From Rhodococcus sp. ARC_M6 (GTDB lineage: Bacteria; Actinomycetota; Actinomycetes; Mycobacteriales; Mycobacteriaceae), in NCBI RefSeq assembly GCF_022810305.1, contig NZ_JALGQH010000031.1, positions 1-64,000 of the forward strand: a stretch of DNA of 64,000 nt, written 5' to 3'. Below are positions 9,688-17,956 of this stretch, piece by piece (position 1 is the first letter of the stretch; every line of letters starts with the position of its first letter). Made by a program: the position numbers and the translations under genes. Under the pieces are notes generated by a model. The model saw nothing but the letters and a program-made list of their open reading frames with translations, was not told where the DNA came from and searched no databases.

Positions 9688-10275
9688 GTGGCCGGATCAG
9701 CGAACCAGTCGCTCTGGGGACTTACCAACTGGCGCGGCGAAGTCAGTACCCCGCTACGTTCTCCAGGTCAGTACGCGGATGCGGAAACCGGCTTACACTA
9801 CAACCTGCACCGCTATTACAATCCGCACACTGCTCGGTTCATCACCCCGGACCCGTTGGGACTTGCCGCTGCACCGAACCCTGATGCGTATGTTCATAAC
9901 CCGACGGGGTGGATCGATCCGCTCGGACTGACACCAGCAGCATGCAACGGCAACAGCCTGGACAGCCCTTTCGGCGTCGAAGTTCCACCGGAATCCGTGC
10001 GAATAATTGAACAAATACAAGAACGGGGCGTAATTTGGGAACAGGTAGTGCAAGGCCCGAAAATTCCGAAGTTTTTCGAGAACGATGGTCGATCTGACGG
10101 ACAAATTCTTCCTCAATTGGGGCCGGACGGTGGTCCAATCTCGTATCGCGAATGGGGAGCATTGCCTTCACCGGGAAACCCGACTCCAGGTTCAGAGAGA
10201 ATTGTTACAGGTTCGGACGGATCCATTTACTACACGCCTGACCACTACAGAAAATTCATAAGATGGAACCCGTGA
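9688..10275 (+). CDS. Orphan Rhs tip with RNase Sa/barnase-type toxin domain
   Basis: The N-terminal part is the end of an Rhs/YD-repeat core (QSLWGLTNWRGEVSTPLR, then GLHYNLHRYYNPHTARFITP and DAYVHNPTGWIDPLGL), followed from about residue 90 by a toxin domain. The domain aligns by eye with microbial guanyl-specific ribonucleases: Glu155 in YREW, Arg171 in SERIVTG and His186 in TPDHYRKF match the catalytic Glu, Arg and His of RNase Sa, so it looks active. Rhs similarity already begins near 9646 in this frame, after TGA 9643, so GTG 9688 is only a possible start and the piece is a displaced tip without its 5' gene. The next gene is a barstar-type inhibitor whose start overlaps this stop. Confidence 0.75.
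   Translation: MAGSANQSLWGLTNWRGEVSTPLRSPGQYADAETGLHYNLHRYYNPHTARFITPDPLGLAAAPNPDAYVHNPTGWIDPLGLTPAACNGNSLDSPFGVEVPPESVRIIEQIQERGVIWEQVVQGPKIPKFFENDGRSDGQILPQLGPDGGPISYREWGALPSPGNPTPGSERIVTGSDGSIYYTPDHYRKFIRWNP
9781..9945 (+). repeat. Rhs core repeat, copy 1
   Basis: A 165-base stretch coding for the Rhs core just before the variable toxin. It is nearly identical, with roughly fifteen to twenty base differences by eye, to 10789-10953. Such conserved borders allow toxin tips to be exchanged by homologous recombination. Confidence 0.85.
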
Positions 10276-10775
10276 ACGTAGATTCAATAATCTCATGTAA
10301 TCGCCCCTGGCTGCACCTTATCTCCACCAGCGAGTTCGAAATGATTGATCAAACGATCACCAATCTTGATAAGCAGTTGATTCACAGATTCTCCGGCATC
10401 AAAATGCGGACACTTGATGAATTATTCAATGTGTATCAACAAGAGTTTCAATTTCCCAGCTATTTTGGATACAACTGGCCAGGATTTAGCGAACTCATGG
10501 AGACTTTGGAGAATCTGCCGTCGCCCTCCCATCTCACGATAATAGAAAATGCTGAACAAATGTTGGTCAACGACCCCGGTGAGACCAAAACATTCCTACG
10601 GCAGATCAACAATATTGGGCGGTACTGGTCCACGAGCGTTGGACTTTCCAAAGATTGGGGTTCTGGCTCCGTATCATTCAATACAGTGCTTGTTGCAGAT
10701 TCACTGAGTATTCAAAAATTTGCAAATCTCGCGCCCCAAGGAGTTGTGGAGGAGGTGGGAACTGCAGAAAATTGA
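10263..10775 (+). CDS. Barstar-family immunity protein
   Basis: A 170-aa protein with the barstar core DELFNVYQQEFQFPSYFGYN followed by WPGFSELMETLENLP. In barstar this segment is the helix that plugs the active site of barnase. The position of barstar Asp39 is Glu here and that of Asp35 is Pro. ATG 10263 lies inside the last codons of the RNase toxin gene, giving coupled translation and the classical toxin-immunity order. Expected role: cytoplasmic neutralisation of the cognate guanyl-specific RNase. A decayed paralogue lies at 14439-14904. Confidence 0.85.
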   Translation: MEPVNVDSIISCNRPWLHLISTSEFEMIDQTITNLDKQLIHRFSGIKMRTLDELFNVYQQEFQFPSYFGYNWPGFSELMETLENLPSPSHLTIIENAEQMLVNDPGETKTFLRQINNIGRYWSTSVGLSKDWGSGSVSFNTVLVADSLSIQKFANLAPQGVVEEVGTAEN

Positions 10776-10788
10776 GGACTCTTCCAGA

Positions 10789-10953
10789 GCGGAAAGCGGA
10801 TTACACTACAACCTGCACCGTTATTACAATCCGCATACTGTCCGGTTCATCACCCCGGACCCGTTATGACTTGCCCCTGCACCGAACCCTGATGCGTATG
10901 TTCATAACCCGACGGGATGGATCGACCCACTCGGCCTAACGCCGGTAGCGTGC
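10789..10953 (+). repeat. Rhs core repeat, copy 2
   Basis: Second copy of the 9781-9945 segment. It keeps HYNLHRYYNPHTVRFITP, then DAYVHNPTGWIDPLGL, but the codon pair TTG-GGA is TTA-TGA here, giving an in-frame stop at 10867-10869. Confidence 0.85.
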
Positions 10954-11325
10954 GGCGAAAGCAGCAATGTGCCGGGGCAAACAACTCTTGAGTTGCAACG
11001 GGGTGGTGGATGGGCGCAGTGGGGTGCGGAGACATACCGCCACGGCGGTCTTATGTCCACGATTGAACATATAATGTATCGGTATGGGCCAAATTCAGGC
11101 TTCGAAAGCGTCGGGAAATTTAATAGTGGAACGCATGCTGCTAATGTAAAATCGATGGTAGACCAGGCGCTACGAAATGGGAAGATCGAAATCCAGGGGG
11201 GTACAACGCGGGTGATATATCAATTCGATGCCGACATCGGTTACGCAAGAAATGGATCACCTACCCGCGCGCTGGAAGTAATCATACGCGATGGATTGAT
11301 TAAGACTGCGTTTCCCAGGGGATGA
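10789..11325 (+). pseudogene. Second orphan Rhs tip with unidentified toxin domain
   Basis: An Rhs core end broken by TGA at 10867-10869 and joined to a domain of about 115 residues with IEHIMYRYGPNSGFESVGKF, AANVKSMVDQALRNGKIEI and a C-terminal VIIRDGLIKTAF. The shape, with a strand-rich end after a helix, resembles the small nuclease folds (barnase/EndoU/colicin D/RelE group) common in polymorphic toxins, but the family was not recognised. A residual open frame runs from GTG 10969. As no complete Rhs gene precedes it, the tip is silent unless recombined or restarted. The following 84-aa gene overlaps its stop codon. Confidence 0.6.
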
Positions 11326-11576
11326 AAATGGACAACACGATAATTGAAGAATTTTTTCGAATAGATGGCGATAAGGCCGCCGTTGAGGAAGTGATGGAAC
11401 TGCTGAGGGCTGAGACTGAAATAGTTGAAAAAACACTAACTTTCAATGTGTTCAATGTTAGAGTAGACAAATTAAGAAGTATCGTCACGGTCGAGGATGG
11501 ATTAGACACCGGGCGTTTTATCGATATGACTTTAGATTCCGCTATCCAGCTTTTTGGAGAACATCTCCAGGGATAG
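11322..11576 (+). CDS. Small probable immunity protein for the second toxin tip
   Basis: An 84-aa acidic protein (MDNTIIEEFFRIDGDKAAVE; IVTVEDGLDTGRFIDMTL) whose ATG overlaps the stop of the toxin tip. A small acidic product coupled directly downstream of a toxin domain is the usual signature of an immunity protein. No family recognised. The target is inferred from position only. Confidence 0.65.
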   Translation: MKMDNTIIEEFFRIDGDKAAVEEVMELLRAETEIVEKTLTFNVFNVRVDKLRSIVTVEDGLDTGRFIDMTLDSAIQLFGEHLQG

Positions 11577-11993
11577 TTGGCCTCGATTTTTCGTGTGTCT
11601 AGCCGAACATAAGGTCTTTGTAGTTCGGATTGTCGCGAAAGTCAGGTTTGGGAACCCGTCAGGTCGCAGGAGACGGCCTGGAGGCTCATCTGGAAGTGGA
11701 TGTGGTCGAAGCGCGGACGTCAGAAGCGACTACTGACGCCGGCGATCACGGCGGATACGTGGCGGCCGGGGACCAACTTTTCCTGTGTACGGGGTATCGC
11801 GAATGCTCGGGCAGAAGGTTGCAACCGTTTGGTCAGGACGGTGAAGACGCTCGATGTGTGGTTATCACAATCTTGAGAATTCGAATCAATAACGCAGTAG
11901 GAAGATTTGAGTGGATAATGGATGGAGGGAAGATTACTCATGAAGTATTTAGTGAAACGGTAGCGTCAGTTGAATTCCAATTATACAGTGACA
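11577..11993 (+). other. Intergenic stretch, probably decayed coding DNA
   Basis: About 417 bases with no convincing gene. A frame from 11630 reads GDGLEAHLEVDVVEA and GYVAAGDQLFLCTGY, which looks protein-like but matches nothing recognised and has no credible start. It may be the remnant of another toxin tip. The last bases contain TATACA (11982-11987), a plausible -10 element for the next gene. Confidence 0.4.
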
Positions 11994-12497
11994 GTGAGTG
12001 AAACTTTGGTCAAATTCCATATCCCTGCAGACTTTGTAATTGAGTATGCCAAGCTTTATTCGGATGAGTTGAAGTGGGGGTATTTCAACGGATGGATCGA
12101 TCGGCGTGACGCAATCGCAATCATGCTGCATGCGCTCGTTAACGGAGTCCGTCTTAGCGAGGATGAAGAACGGTTGGCGTTGCTCCTTTCTGTAGAAGCG
12201 GCCTCCGTTGACGACATACTGGAAAAAATTGAATTCTCAAGCGGTGAGATTGAATCGAGGAGGGTTTGGCTCTATCTTGCTCTGGCGTGGGCATTCGCCC
12301 ATAAGGATGATTTTCTAGATCCGTTCGAAGTCGTGGAGTGTATATATGCCGATTTTCAGTATCCATCAGAGATTGACAATATCATTCGCTATATGCCACC
12401 TCGCGTGGGTGAGGCTCCGGGTGGAATTCCAGGAATCGAACAGGCCTGGGAGAGTTATGTTAGAGAAATGAAAGAGTTCTATCTGAATCGTGACTAG
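11994..12497 (+). CDS. DUF2247 family probable immunity protein
   Basis: A 167-aa protein with features of DUF2247: an N-terminal segment FHIPADFVIEYAKLYSDELK followed by WGYFNGW, a helical middle (WLYLALAWAFAHKDDFLDPF) and the end VVECIYADFQYPSEID and IIRYMPP. DUF2247 proteins occur in polymorphic-toxin loci and are regarded as immunity proteins. The open frame reaches TTG 11970; GTG 11994 is preferred because TATACA lies six bases before it, suggesting a leaderless message. No toxin gene is left next to it, so it is an orphan immunity gene. Confidence 0.7.
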   Translation: MSETLVKFHIPADFVIEYAKLYSDELKWGYFNGWIDRRDAIAIMLHALVNGVRLSEDEERLALLLSVEAASVDDILEKIEFSSGEIESRRVWLYLALAWAFAHKDDFLDPFEVVECIYADFQYPSEIDNIIRYMPPRVGEAPGGIPGIEQAWESYVREMKEFYLNRD

Positions 12498-12834
12498 TCA
12501 GTAACGGATGGATCGAACACGTGATCGGTGTGGCTTTTATGGTATTTGAAATGCTTTGCCTTGGAACCGTAGATGACACGATCTTTTGCGAATCACGTTT
12601 AGGGACATGATCGAGACCTGTATCCGCAGTTTGTATTTGTCCGGTTGATTGAATTTTTGCAACAAATGTTGGTTCCATTGTCTCTAGTTCCTGATGGCCG
12701 ATGGGTTCCAGGAGTTCCGGATTTCTGAAAGATCATTGGGAGGCCGGACGGGAACTTTTGAGATCATGATGTACATGGTTAGCAGGACGATATGTCATTA
12801 CTTCTTCAGGCCGGATAAATGGGGAGCAAGAACG
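12498..12834 (+). other. Intergenic stretch without a recognised gene
   Basis: AT-rich relative to the backbone. The frame of the next gene stays open back to 12694 and ends ICHYFFRPDKWGART before ATG 12835; this could be the tail of a lost toxin, as toxin ends overlap immunity starts elsewhere in the locus. Nothing firmer can be said. Confidence 0.35.
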
Positions 12835-13329
12835 ATGTCTGCAGTAAAGTTTGAATGCTATAGTGGAGCTATTTTCCCTTTTGTTCCGGTCTATTGTCGG
12901 AATGAATTTTCTTTTGATGTTCAAAATATTGAAATTGCTCGAAGCCTTGGATATTCGATTGATGGAACGAGTTCAATTCAAATATCCTTTCTGCAAATTT
13001 CGGTGGACGTCAAAACTGGTAGAGCTCTTCATGTTTGGGGATATCATCCAAATCTGGACTGGAAGGAAGGGCCCGCTCTTCCTTCGAAAATGAAGAGCGG
13101 CGAGATCAGGGTGAACTCGGAACCGCCGCTTGAACCCGGAATTTCTCCGCGATTCATCGATCATGAAGCGATTGAGACGATATTCGATGCAAGGTCTGGA
13201 TGGGTTCGCGTCACTCGAAATAATGACCAAGAGGATGATGAGATCTGGGAATTCTGCACAGGGACAGCTTTCGGATCCCGAGAAGACAAATTGCATTCAA
13301 TCTGGATAAGGCCAAAGTTTACTGATTGA
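12835..13329 (+). CDS. Probable immunity-type protein of unknown family
   Basis: About 164 aa from ATG 12835, which has GGGGAGC a few bases upstream; an open extension to 12694 lacks such a site. The protein is beta-rich (SAVKFECYSGAIFPFVPVYC; RSGWVRVTRNNDQEDDEIWE) and acidic in its second half. Family not recognised. Size, AT-rich codon use and position in a row of immunity-like genes suggest an orphan immunity protein. Confidence 0.55.
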   Translation: MSAVKFECYSGAIFPFVPVYCRNEFSFDVQNIEIARSLGYSIDGTSSIQISFLQISVDVKTGRALHVWGYHPNLDWKEGPALPSKMKSGEIRVNSEPPLEPGISPRFIDHEAIETIFDARSGWVRVTRNNDQEDDEIWEFCTGTAFGSREDKLHSIWIRPKFTD

Positions 13330-13402
13330 AAATATTTGCTGACCGAAGATTTGCAGGGTAGATTTGGTGGCATCAAATAGGTGAATAGCCGGAGGGGGCA
13401 AT

Positions 13403-13666
13403 TTGAATTTGATATTAGAGCTTGCGAAGAAATCGATTCAGGATTACAGGGATAATCGGATAGGGCTTGGAGTTCTTGTCGCGGAACTTGAACGAATTGT
13501 CGATTGTTCCGAGAAGGTGAAACTTCCGGATGCAACGGAACTGCGTAGACTATGGGGAGAGCTTGAGATATCCTATGCGCTCGATAGGGGTTTGGATCAA
13601 GTTTCATGTGATAGCGAGATCAGTTTCCTTGTCAATGAAATTGAAAAATCAATTGAGATTCTCTAG
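13403..13666 (+). CDS. Small helical probable immunity protein
   Basis: An 87-aa all-helical acidic protein (LILELAKKSIQDYRDNRIGL; VAELERIVDC). It starts at TTG 13403 behind a strong ribosome-binding site GGAGGGGG at 13391-13398; no ATG or GTG is placed as well. Family not recognised. It resembles the small helical immunity proteins of toxin loci and sits in the same AT-rich block. Confidence 0.55.
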   Translation: MNLILELAKKSIQDYRDNRIGLGVLVAELERIVDCSEKVKLPDATELRRLWGELEISYALDRGLDQVSCDSEISFLVNEIEKSIEIL

Positions 13667-13789
13667 ATTGCGAATATGTTTCGGTATCCGTCCTGTTTTC
13701 GATTCGTGCGATTGAACTGTCAAGGGCGGGCGCAGCTAATTCTCAATGGTGAAAGCGATTCATCTGAATCGTAATTAGTTAGGACTGAA

Positions 13790-14350
13790 ATGGCAACCAT
13801 CGATGAGATAATGAAGAATCCAATCCATCATGTCAAATTCAGGGCGGACTTATTTGATCCGCTTTCTGTCTCGAATCTACTTCAGGAATGTTCAGTTTTG
13901 GATGTAAAGATATCAACGCTAACTAGTAGGGTTGGTGTGATTTTTGACCTTCGAACATCAATTTTCCTCGGAGATGGAAATACTGCGCTTCTTATTGTTG
14001 GAGAAACTAGATCGATTGAATGGATAGAGGAAGAATCTTCAGTCAATCGAACGGGGCGAGTCGAGGTCGATGGACGGAACCAGAGAAGCCATCTGCATAC
14101 GTCCATGGGTTCCACGCCTAGAAGGGGAAATGATCGGTTTGACATTGAGATTCCATGTAATCCGAGATCGGTGCTGAAAATTTCGGGCGGCTGGGCGGTT
14201 TTCATCGAGGGGAATGTTGATTCCATCGGGGAGTCGCAGCCGGATCTGGGTTTGGATACGGACGAATTTATCGAAGCCGGATTTCCGCAATGGAGCTCGG
14301 TTCTGAATCCTACTTATGCTACGTCCACGATCAGATCTCGATCGAATTGA
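13790..14350 (+). CDS. Probable immunity-type protein, actinobacterial family
   Basis: A 186-aa protein with NLLQECSVLDVKISTLTSRV, VIFDLRTSIFLGDGNTALL and EFIEAGFPQWSSVLNPTYAT. The central SRVGVIFDLRTS and the terminal FPQW motif recall uncharacterised actinobacterial proteins found near Rhs or SseB-type genes, without an assigned activity. An overlapping frame continues past its stop as far as 14451 and carries the last codons of a lost toxin, so the two have fused ends. Role as immunity protein is inferred from context. Confidence 0.55.
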   Translation: MATIDEIMKNPIHHVKFRADLFDPLSVSNLLQECSVLDVKISTLTSRVGVIFDLRTSIFLGDGNTALLIVGETRSIEWIEEESSVNRTGRVEVDGRNQRSHLHTSMGSTPRRGNDRFDIEIPCNPRSVLKISGGWAVFIEGNVDSIGESQPDLGLDTDEFIEAGFPQWSSVLNPTYATSTIRSRSN

Positions 14351-14438
14351 CGGGTAAATCAGGTATCGATGCTAATATTTCTGAGTCAAAGGCATCATCG
14401 AACTTTGTCGGATTCCGATGGCCGGAGAAAGTGATCGA

Positions 14439-14904
14439 ATGGAATCGGTAAGTTTAAATTCGATAGTCTCATCTCGCCGGCCTTGGCTGCATCTAATTTC
14501 GGCTAATGAGTTCACAGAACTGATCGGACTGTAAATAGTCTTGATCTGCAGACTGTGCATCGACTTTCGGGGGTCGAGATGCGGACGCTCGATGAATTAT
14601 TTCATGTCTATCGAAATGAATTTAGGTTTCCCGGTTTCTTTGGGGAAAATTGGCCCGGATTTAGTGATCTCATGGATTCGCTAGATGAGTTGCCAGCACC
14701 CTCTCAGCTGACTGTTATTGAGCACGCTGAAAAATTGTTGGCTGACGATCAAGATGAAATCAAGACCTTCTTGCGGCAACTGAATGATACTGGTCCACGA
14801 GAGTTGGTCTCTCGAGAGATTGGGGTTCTGGCCCCATTGCTTTCAACACAGTGCTTGTCGCAGATTCAACGAGCATTCAAAGACTCGAGAACTTGGCGCC
14901 TTAG
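14439..14904 (+). pseudogene. Decayed barstar-family immunity gene
   Basis: Paralogue of the 10263 gene. ATG 14439 reads PWLHLISANEFTELIGL and stops at TAA 14532. The next frame gives HRLSGVEMRTLDELFHVYR, FGENWPGFSDLMDSLDELP and EIKTFLRQLND. A second frame change near 14795 restores WSTRVGLSRDWGSGPIAFNT and ends LENLAP at TAG 14902-14904. Two frameshifts make it inactive. The bases before and across ATG encode EKVIEWNR and then TAA, matching the KFIRWNP end of the intact RNase toxin, so a second toxin-immunity pair once stood here. Confidence 0.8.
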
Positions 14905-15041
14905 GGATCTGGACCCTGTTATAGCGACCAATCGCTTAGAGATGTTCGGCGGGGGCCCGCCTGCACCCGGTGTACGCAGAGATGCACGCGCGCTGCATAA
15001 TTCGCAACCCACGTGCATCTCGGAACTGAAGCTCAGTCGCG

Positions 15042-15632
15042 CTACTTGCTGGCAGTGATGCCGAGCTCGCCGTCGGGAGTTTCGGCGTCGTCGCCACAAT
15101 CGCAGTCGCAGTCTTCGCCACAGCCGCCGGTGTTGCATTCGCCGGCGTAGCTGTCGTCAGTCTCGTCGCAGTCGAGGGTGCCGCCGAAGGATGTGGCGAA
15201 ATCGTCGTCGAGTTCGTGGGTGAACTCGTGAACCTCGTCGATGAGGTTGATCAGATGCTGCGGGGCGAAGGGATCCGCGTCGAGGATGGTCGAGACCAGG
15301 AGGTGGTCGCCGCTGAATGCGAAGCGCAGGCGCGGCCATTCCTGGGCGAGCTCGATCAGCTGTGTTGCAGCATGGGCCGGGTTGCCGAGGCCGGTGAGGA
15401 CCGAGGTCCAGACGTTGATCTGCGGGCCGTCGTCAGCAACTGTCACGTAAACGACGAAGCCGTGAACGGGAACAACAATGTCGCCGTCATCGTCGGTAGC
15501 GGGCTCGCTGCCGAACATCTCGGCGAGGGACTTAACGCACAGACGGATCAACTCGTCACGTTCGTCCGTCGCGATGGCCATTGCGCCGTCGATGTGAAGG
15601 GGCAGGTCAGCGGTGGTGTCGTTCTCGCTCAT
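15042..15632 (-). CDS. YbjN-like domain protein with Cys/Asp-rich tail
   Basis: A 196-aa protein. Residues 25-140 (DELIRLCVKSLAEMFG; VVYVTVADDGPQINVWTSVL; LLVSTILDADPF) have the strand-helix pattern of YbjN/type III chaperone-like proteins. The tail has Cys and Asp clusters (CGEDCDCDCGDD) that could bind metal. The same type of domain occurs in the 448-aa protein at 36844-38190. Function in actinobacteria is unknown. It is transcribed divergently from the SNF2 helicase gene. Confidence 0.6.
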   Translation of the reverse strand: MSENDTTADLPLHIDGAMAIATDERDELIRLCVKSLAEMFGSEPATDDDGDIVVPVHGFVVYVTVADDGPQINVWTSVLTGLGNPAHAATQLIELAQEWPRLRFAFSGDHLLVSTILDADPFAPQHLINLIDEVHEFTHELDDDFATSFGGTLDCDETDDSYAGECNTGGCGEDCDCDCGDDAETPDGELGITASK

Positions 15633-15739
15633 GGATCCTCAGTTCCGTGCCAGTCCCGAGCATGGGCTGGACACTGTTTTGGTGCGGTGGATGTCATGTC
15701 CACGGTAGCCGGAACACACCGGAATCGACCTAATGGATC

Positions 15740-17878
15740 ATGTCCGATGTGGATGAGACGTTGAACTCACTCGATGCGCTGTTCGCTCTCGGACAGCAAG
15801 CACTCGACACACCGCGCACGGTGCGAGCATCGATTGCGAGCGCCGTCACTCGGGCGCTTGATGCTCAGATCGATGCCGCGCTGCGCGCGGTCCCCGCGGA
15901 ATACCTCAACGACGCCCTGCCTAAAGGCACCCGGATGGGAGGTTTGGCGCAGTCACGGTTCCGGACGGTGGCTGATGTAGCGAACTCGTCGGCGGCGACG
16001 CTGGCGACTGTTCCTGGCATCGGGCCGCAATCTGCTGCCGCTATCCACGCCGAAGCACTTGCACAGCAGAAGCGGGTGCGTTCGGAGACGCGATTCCGGT
16101 TGGACCCGGACAGCATGTCGAAGGCAGACACCGAGATTCTGCGACTGTTGCTCAGACTGCGGCATGCGGAACCCGCGGTTGAGCAAGTGCGTGGTCCGAT
16201 CGCGTCTCTGAAAGAGCAGGTCGATCCCCTGCGGATGCCGGCGCAACGTGCGGGCAGCAGGTTGGCGCGCTTCTTCTCGGGCAAAGGCAAGCGAGCGGAA
16301 GCACAAGCAGCACTTCAGCAGATCATCGCCATTGCGTCGGACCCTGGGCTCGCGGATTTACGGGCGCAGCTACTCGCAATCGCTCACCCGCCACCGAGTC
16401 ATGACGACCCGTGGACCGAATACGAGCGCGATGCGGCAACGATCAACGCACTGCTGAGTCAGTTCGTCGCGATCGGCACTGTCGAGGAAGCGCAGGCGAC
16501 GCACGGCTTCATTTCCCGCGACCTGGTGAATGCGGCAGACCGCGTCACACTGGATCGGACACACCTGAGATCGTTTCTGCGCGGATATCAGGCGTTCGGC
16601 GCGCAGTATCTACTATCCCGACGCAAGGCGATTCTCGGCGACGAGATGGGCCTCGGCAAAACAGTCCAAGCCCTCGCTGTCGCGGCTCATTTGGCGACGC
16701 AGGACAAGCGCCACGTCTTGGTTGTGTGTCCCGCGAGTGTGGTCAGCAACTGGATGAACGAGACGGCGAAGCACACGACATTGCGGCCGTGGCAGATCCA
16801 CGGAAGCGAGCGGGACGCGGACCTCAGCGAGTGGGCGCGGTGGGGTGGCGTCGCAATAACCACCTTCGACACGCTCAAAGCATTGACGCTGACCACGACG
16901 CCGAGCCTGTTGATCGTCGACGAAGCGCACTTCATCAAGAACCCCGCTACCCAGCGCGCTCGCGCGGTGATGACTGTGCTCGATTCTTGCGAATGGGCAG
17001 TGTTTCTCAGCGGTACACCGATGGAAAATCGAGTCGAGGAATTCAAGAACCTCGTGAGCTACGTTCAGCCAGCTGTCGCGGGGCAAATCCATGTCCGTGA
17101 CGGTCTCTCCGGAGCGACGGGATTTCGAAAGATCGTTGCTCCGGTATATCTGCGCCGCAACCAGATTGACGTACTGACCGAACTTCCCGAATTGATCGAG
17201 GTCGAGGACTGGGTGCTACTCGGAGCGAAGGATGCGTCGGCGTACCGGTCTGCGGTGCACAGCGGCAACTTCATGGCGATGCGTCAAGCGGCCTACGCGC
17301 CCGCAGTGCGCTCAGGGTCCGCGAAGCTCGAGCGGATGGTCGAGATCGTGGAGGAAGCTACGGAGAACGAGGCGAAGGTCCTGGTGTTCTCCTACTTTCG
17401 TGGAGTCCTCGACATCATTCGAGACTCGCTGCCTGGCAAGGTGTTCGGGCCGATTACCGGCGCAACCGCCACGGCTGAACGCCAGCGGTTGGTGGACGAG
17501 TTCACAGCCCACGCGGGGCATGCTGTGTTGCTGTCGCAGATCGAAGCTGGGGGAGTCGGATTGAACATCCAGGCCGCGTCCGTCGTCATTCTGGCTGAGC
17601 CGCAATGGAAACCGAGCACGGAAGCGCAGGCTATCGCGCGGGCTCACCGGATGGGGCAGGTGCGGACGGTGCAGGTGCACCGACTACTGGCCAAGGACAG
17701 CGTCGACGTCATGATGCGTGCAACTCTGGCGAAGAAGTCAGATCTATTCGACGAGTATGCGCGACGAAGCCATGCCAAGGAGTCCGACGCAGGATCCGTC
17801 GAAACCGGATGGGAGTCTGCTGCGGCGCCAACTGAACAAGATTTTGTGCGGGCCGAGCAGGCAAGGTTGTCACGGTGA
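15740..17878 (+). CDS. SNF2-type DEAH ATPase with N-terminal helix-hairpin-helix
   Basis: A 712-aa protein. A helix-hairpin-helix is visible at about residues 78-106 (ATVPGIGPQSAAAI inside it). The ATPase follows: DEMGLGKT near 301-308, LLIVDEAHFIKN, FLSGTPMENRVEEFKNL, and the second lobe with LLSQIEAGGVGLNIQAAS and QAIARAHRMGQ, the SNF2-type motif VI. Such enzymes translocate on double-stranded DNA and remodel bound proteins or repair intermediates; the hairpin domain supports DNA binding. It ends 78 bases before the pRiA4b ORF-3-type gene, which may be in the same transcription unit. The exact substrate cannot be read from sequence. Confidence 0.85.
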   Translation: MSDVDETLNSLDALFALGQQALDTPRTVRASIASAVTRALDAQIDAALRAVPAEYLNDALPKGTRMGGLAQSRFRTVADVANSSAATLATVPGIGPQSAAAIHAEALAQQKRVRSETRFRLDPDSMSKADTEILRLLLRLRHAEPAVEQVRGPIASLKEQVDPLRMPAQRAGSRLARFFSGKGKRAEAQAALQQIIAIASDPGLADLRAQLLAIAHPPPSHDDPWTEYERDAATINALLSQFVAIGTVEEAQATHGFISRDLVNAADRVTLDRTHLRSFLRGYQAFGAQYLLSRRKAILGDEMGLGKTVQALAVAAHLATQDKRHVLVVCPASVVSNWMNETAKHTTLRPWQIHGSERDADLSEWARWGGVAITTFDTLKALTLTTTPSLLIVDEAHFIKNPATQRARAVMTVLDSCEWAVFLSGTPMENRVEEFKNLVSYVQPAVAGQIHVRDGLSGATGFRKIVAPVYLRRNQIDVLTELPELIEVEDWVLLGAKDASAYRSAVHSGNFMAMRQAAYAPAVRSGSAKLERMVEIVEEATENEAKVLVFSYFRGVLDIIRDSLPGKVFGPITGATATAERQRLVDEFTAHAGHAVLLSQIEAGGVGLNIQAASVVILAEPQWKPSTEAQAIARAHRMGQVRTVQVHRLLAKDSVDVMMRATLAKKSDLFDEYARRSHAKESDAGSVETGWESAAAPTEQDFVRAEQARLSR

Positions 17879-17956
17879 GCCACAGCCCGACAAATCCGAC
17901 AGCATTGCGGCAGAGGTGATCTCGAACCTGTCGGGGGTCCGTTCTAGTCTCCATCA

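Noticed and set aside
11630..12001. 123-codon frame with protein-like segments
   Set aside because: No credible start, overlaps the promoter of the DUF2247 gene, no family; described as a decayed stretch only.
14281..14451. Frame past the 13790 gene's stop read as its true C-terminus
   Set aside because: The main frame already ends in the family-typical FPQW region; the other frame is better explained as the remnant of a toxin end.
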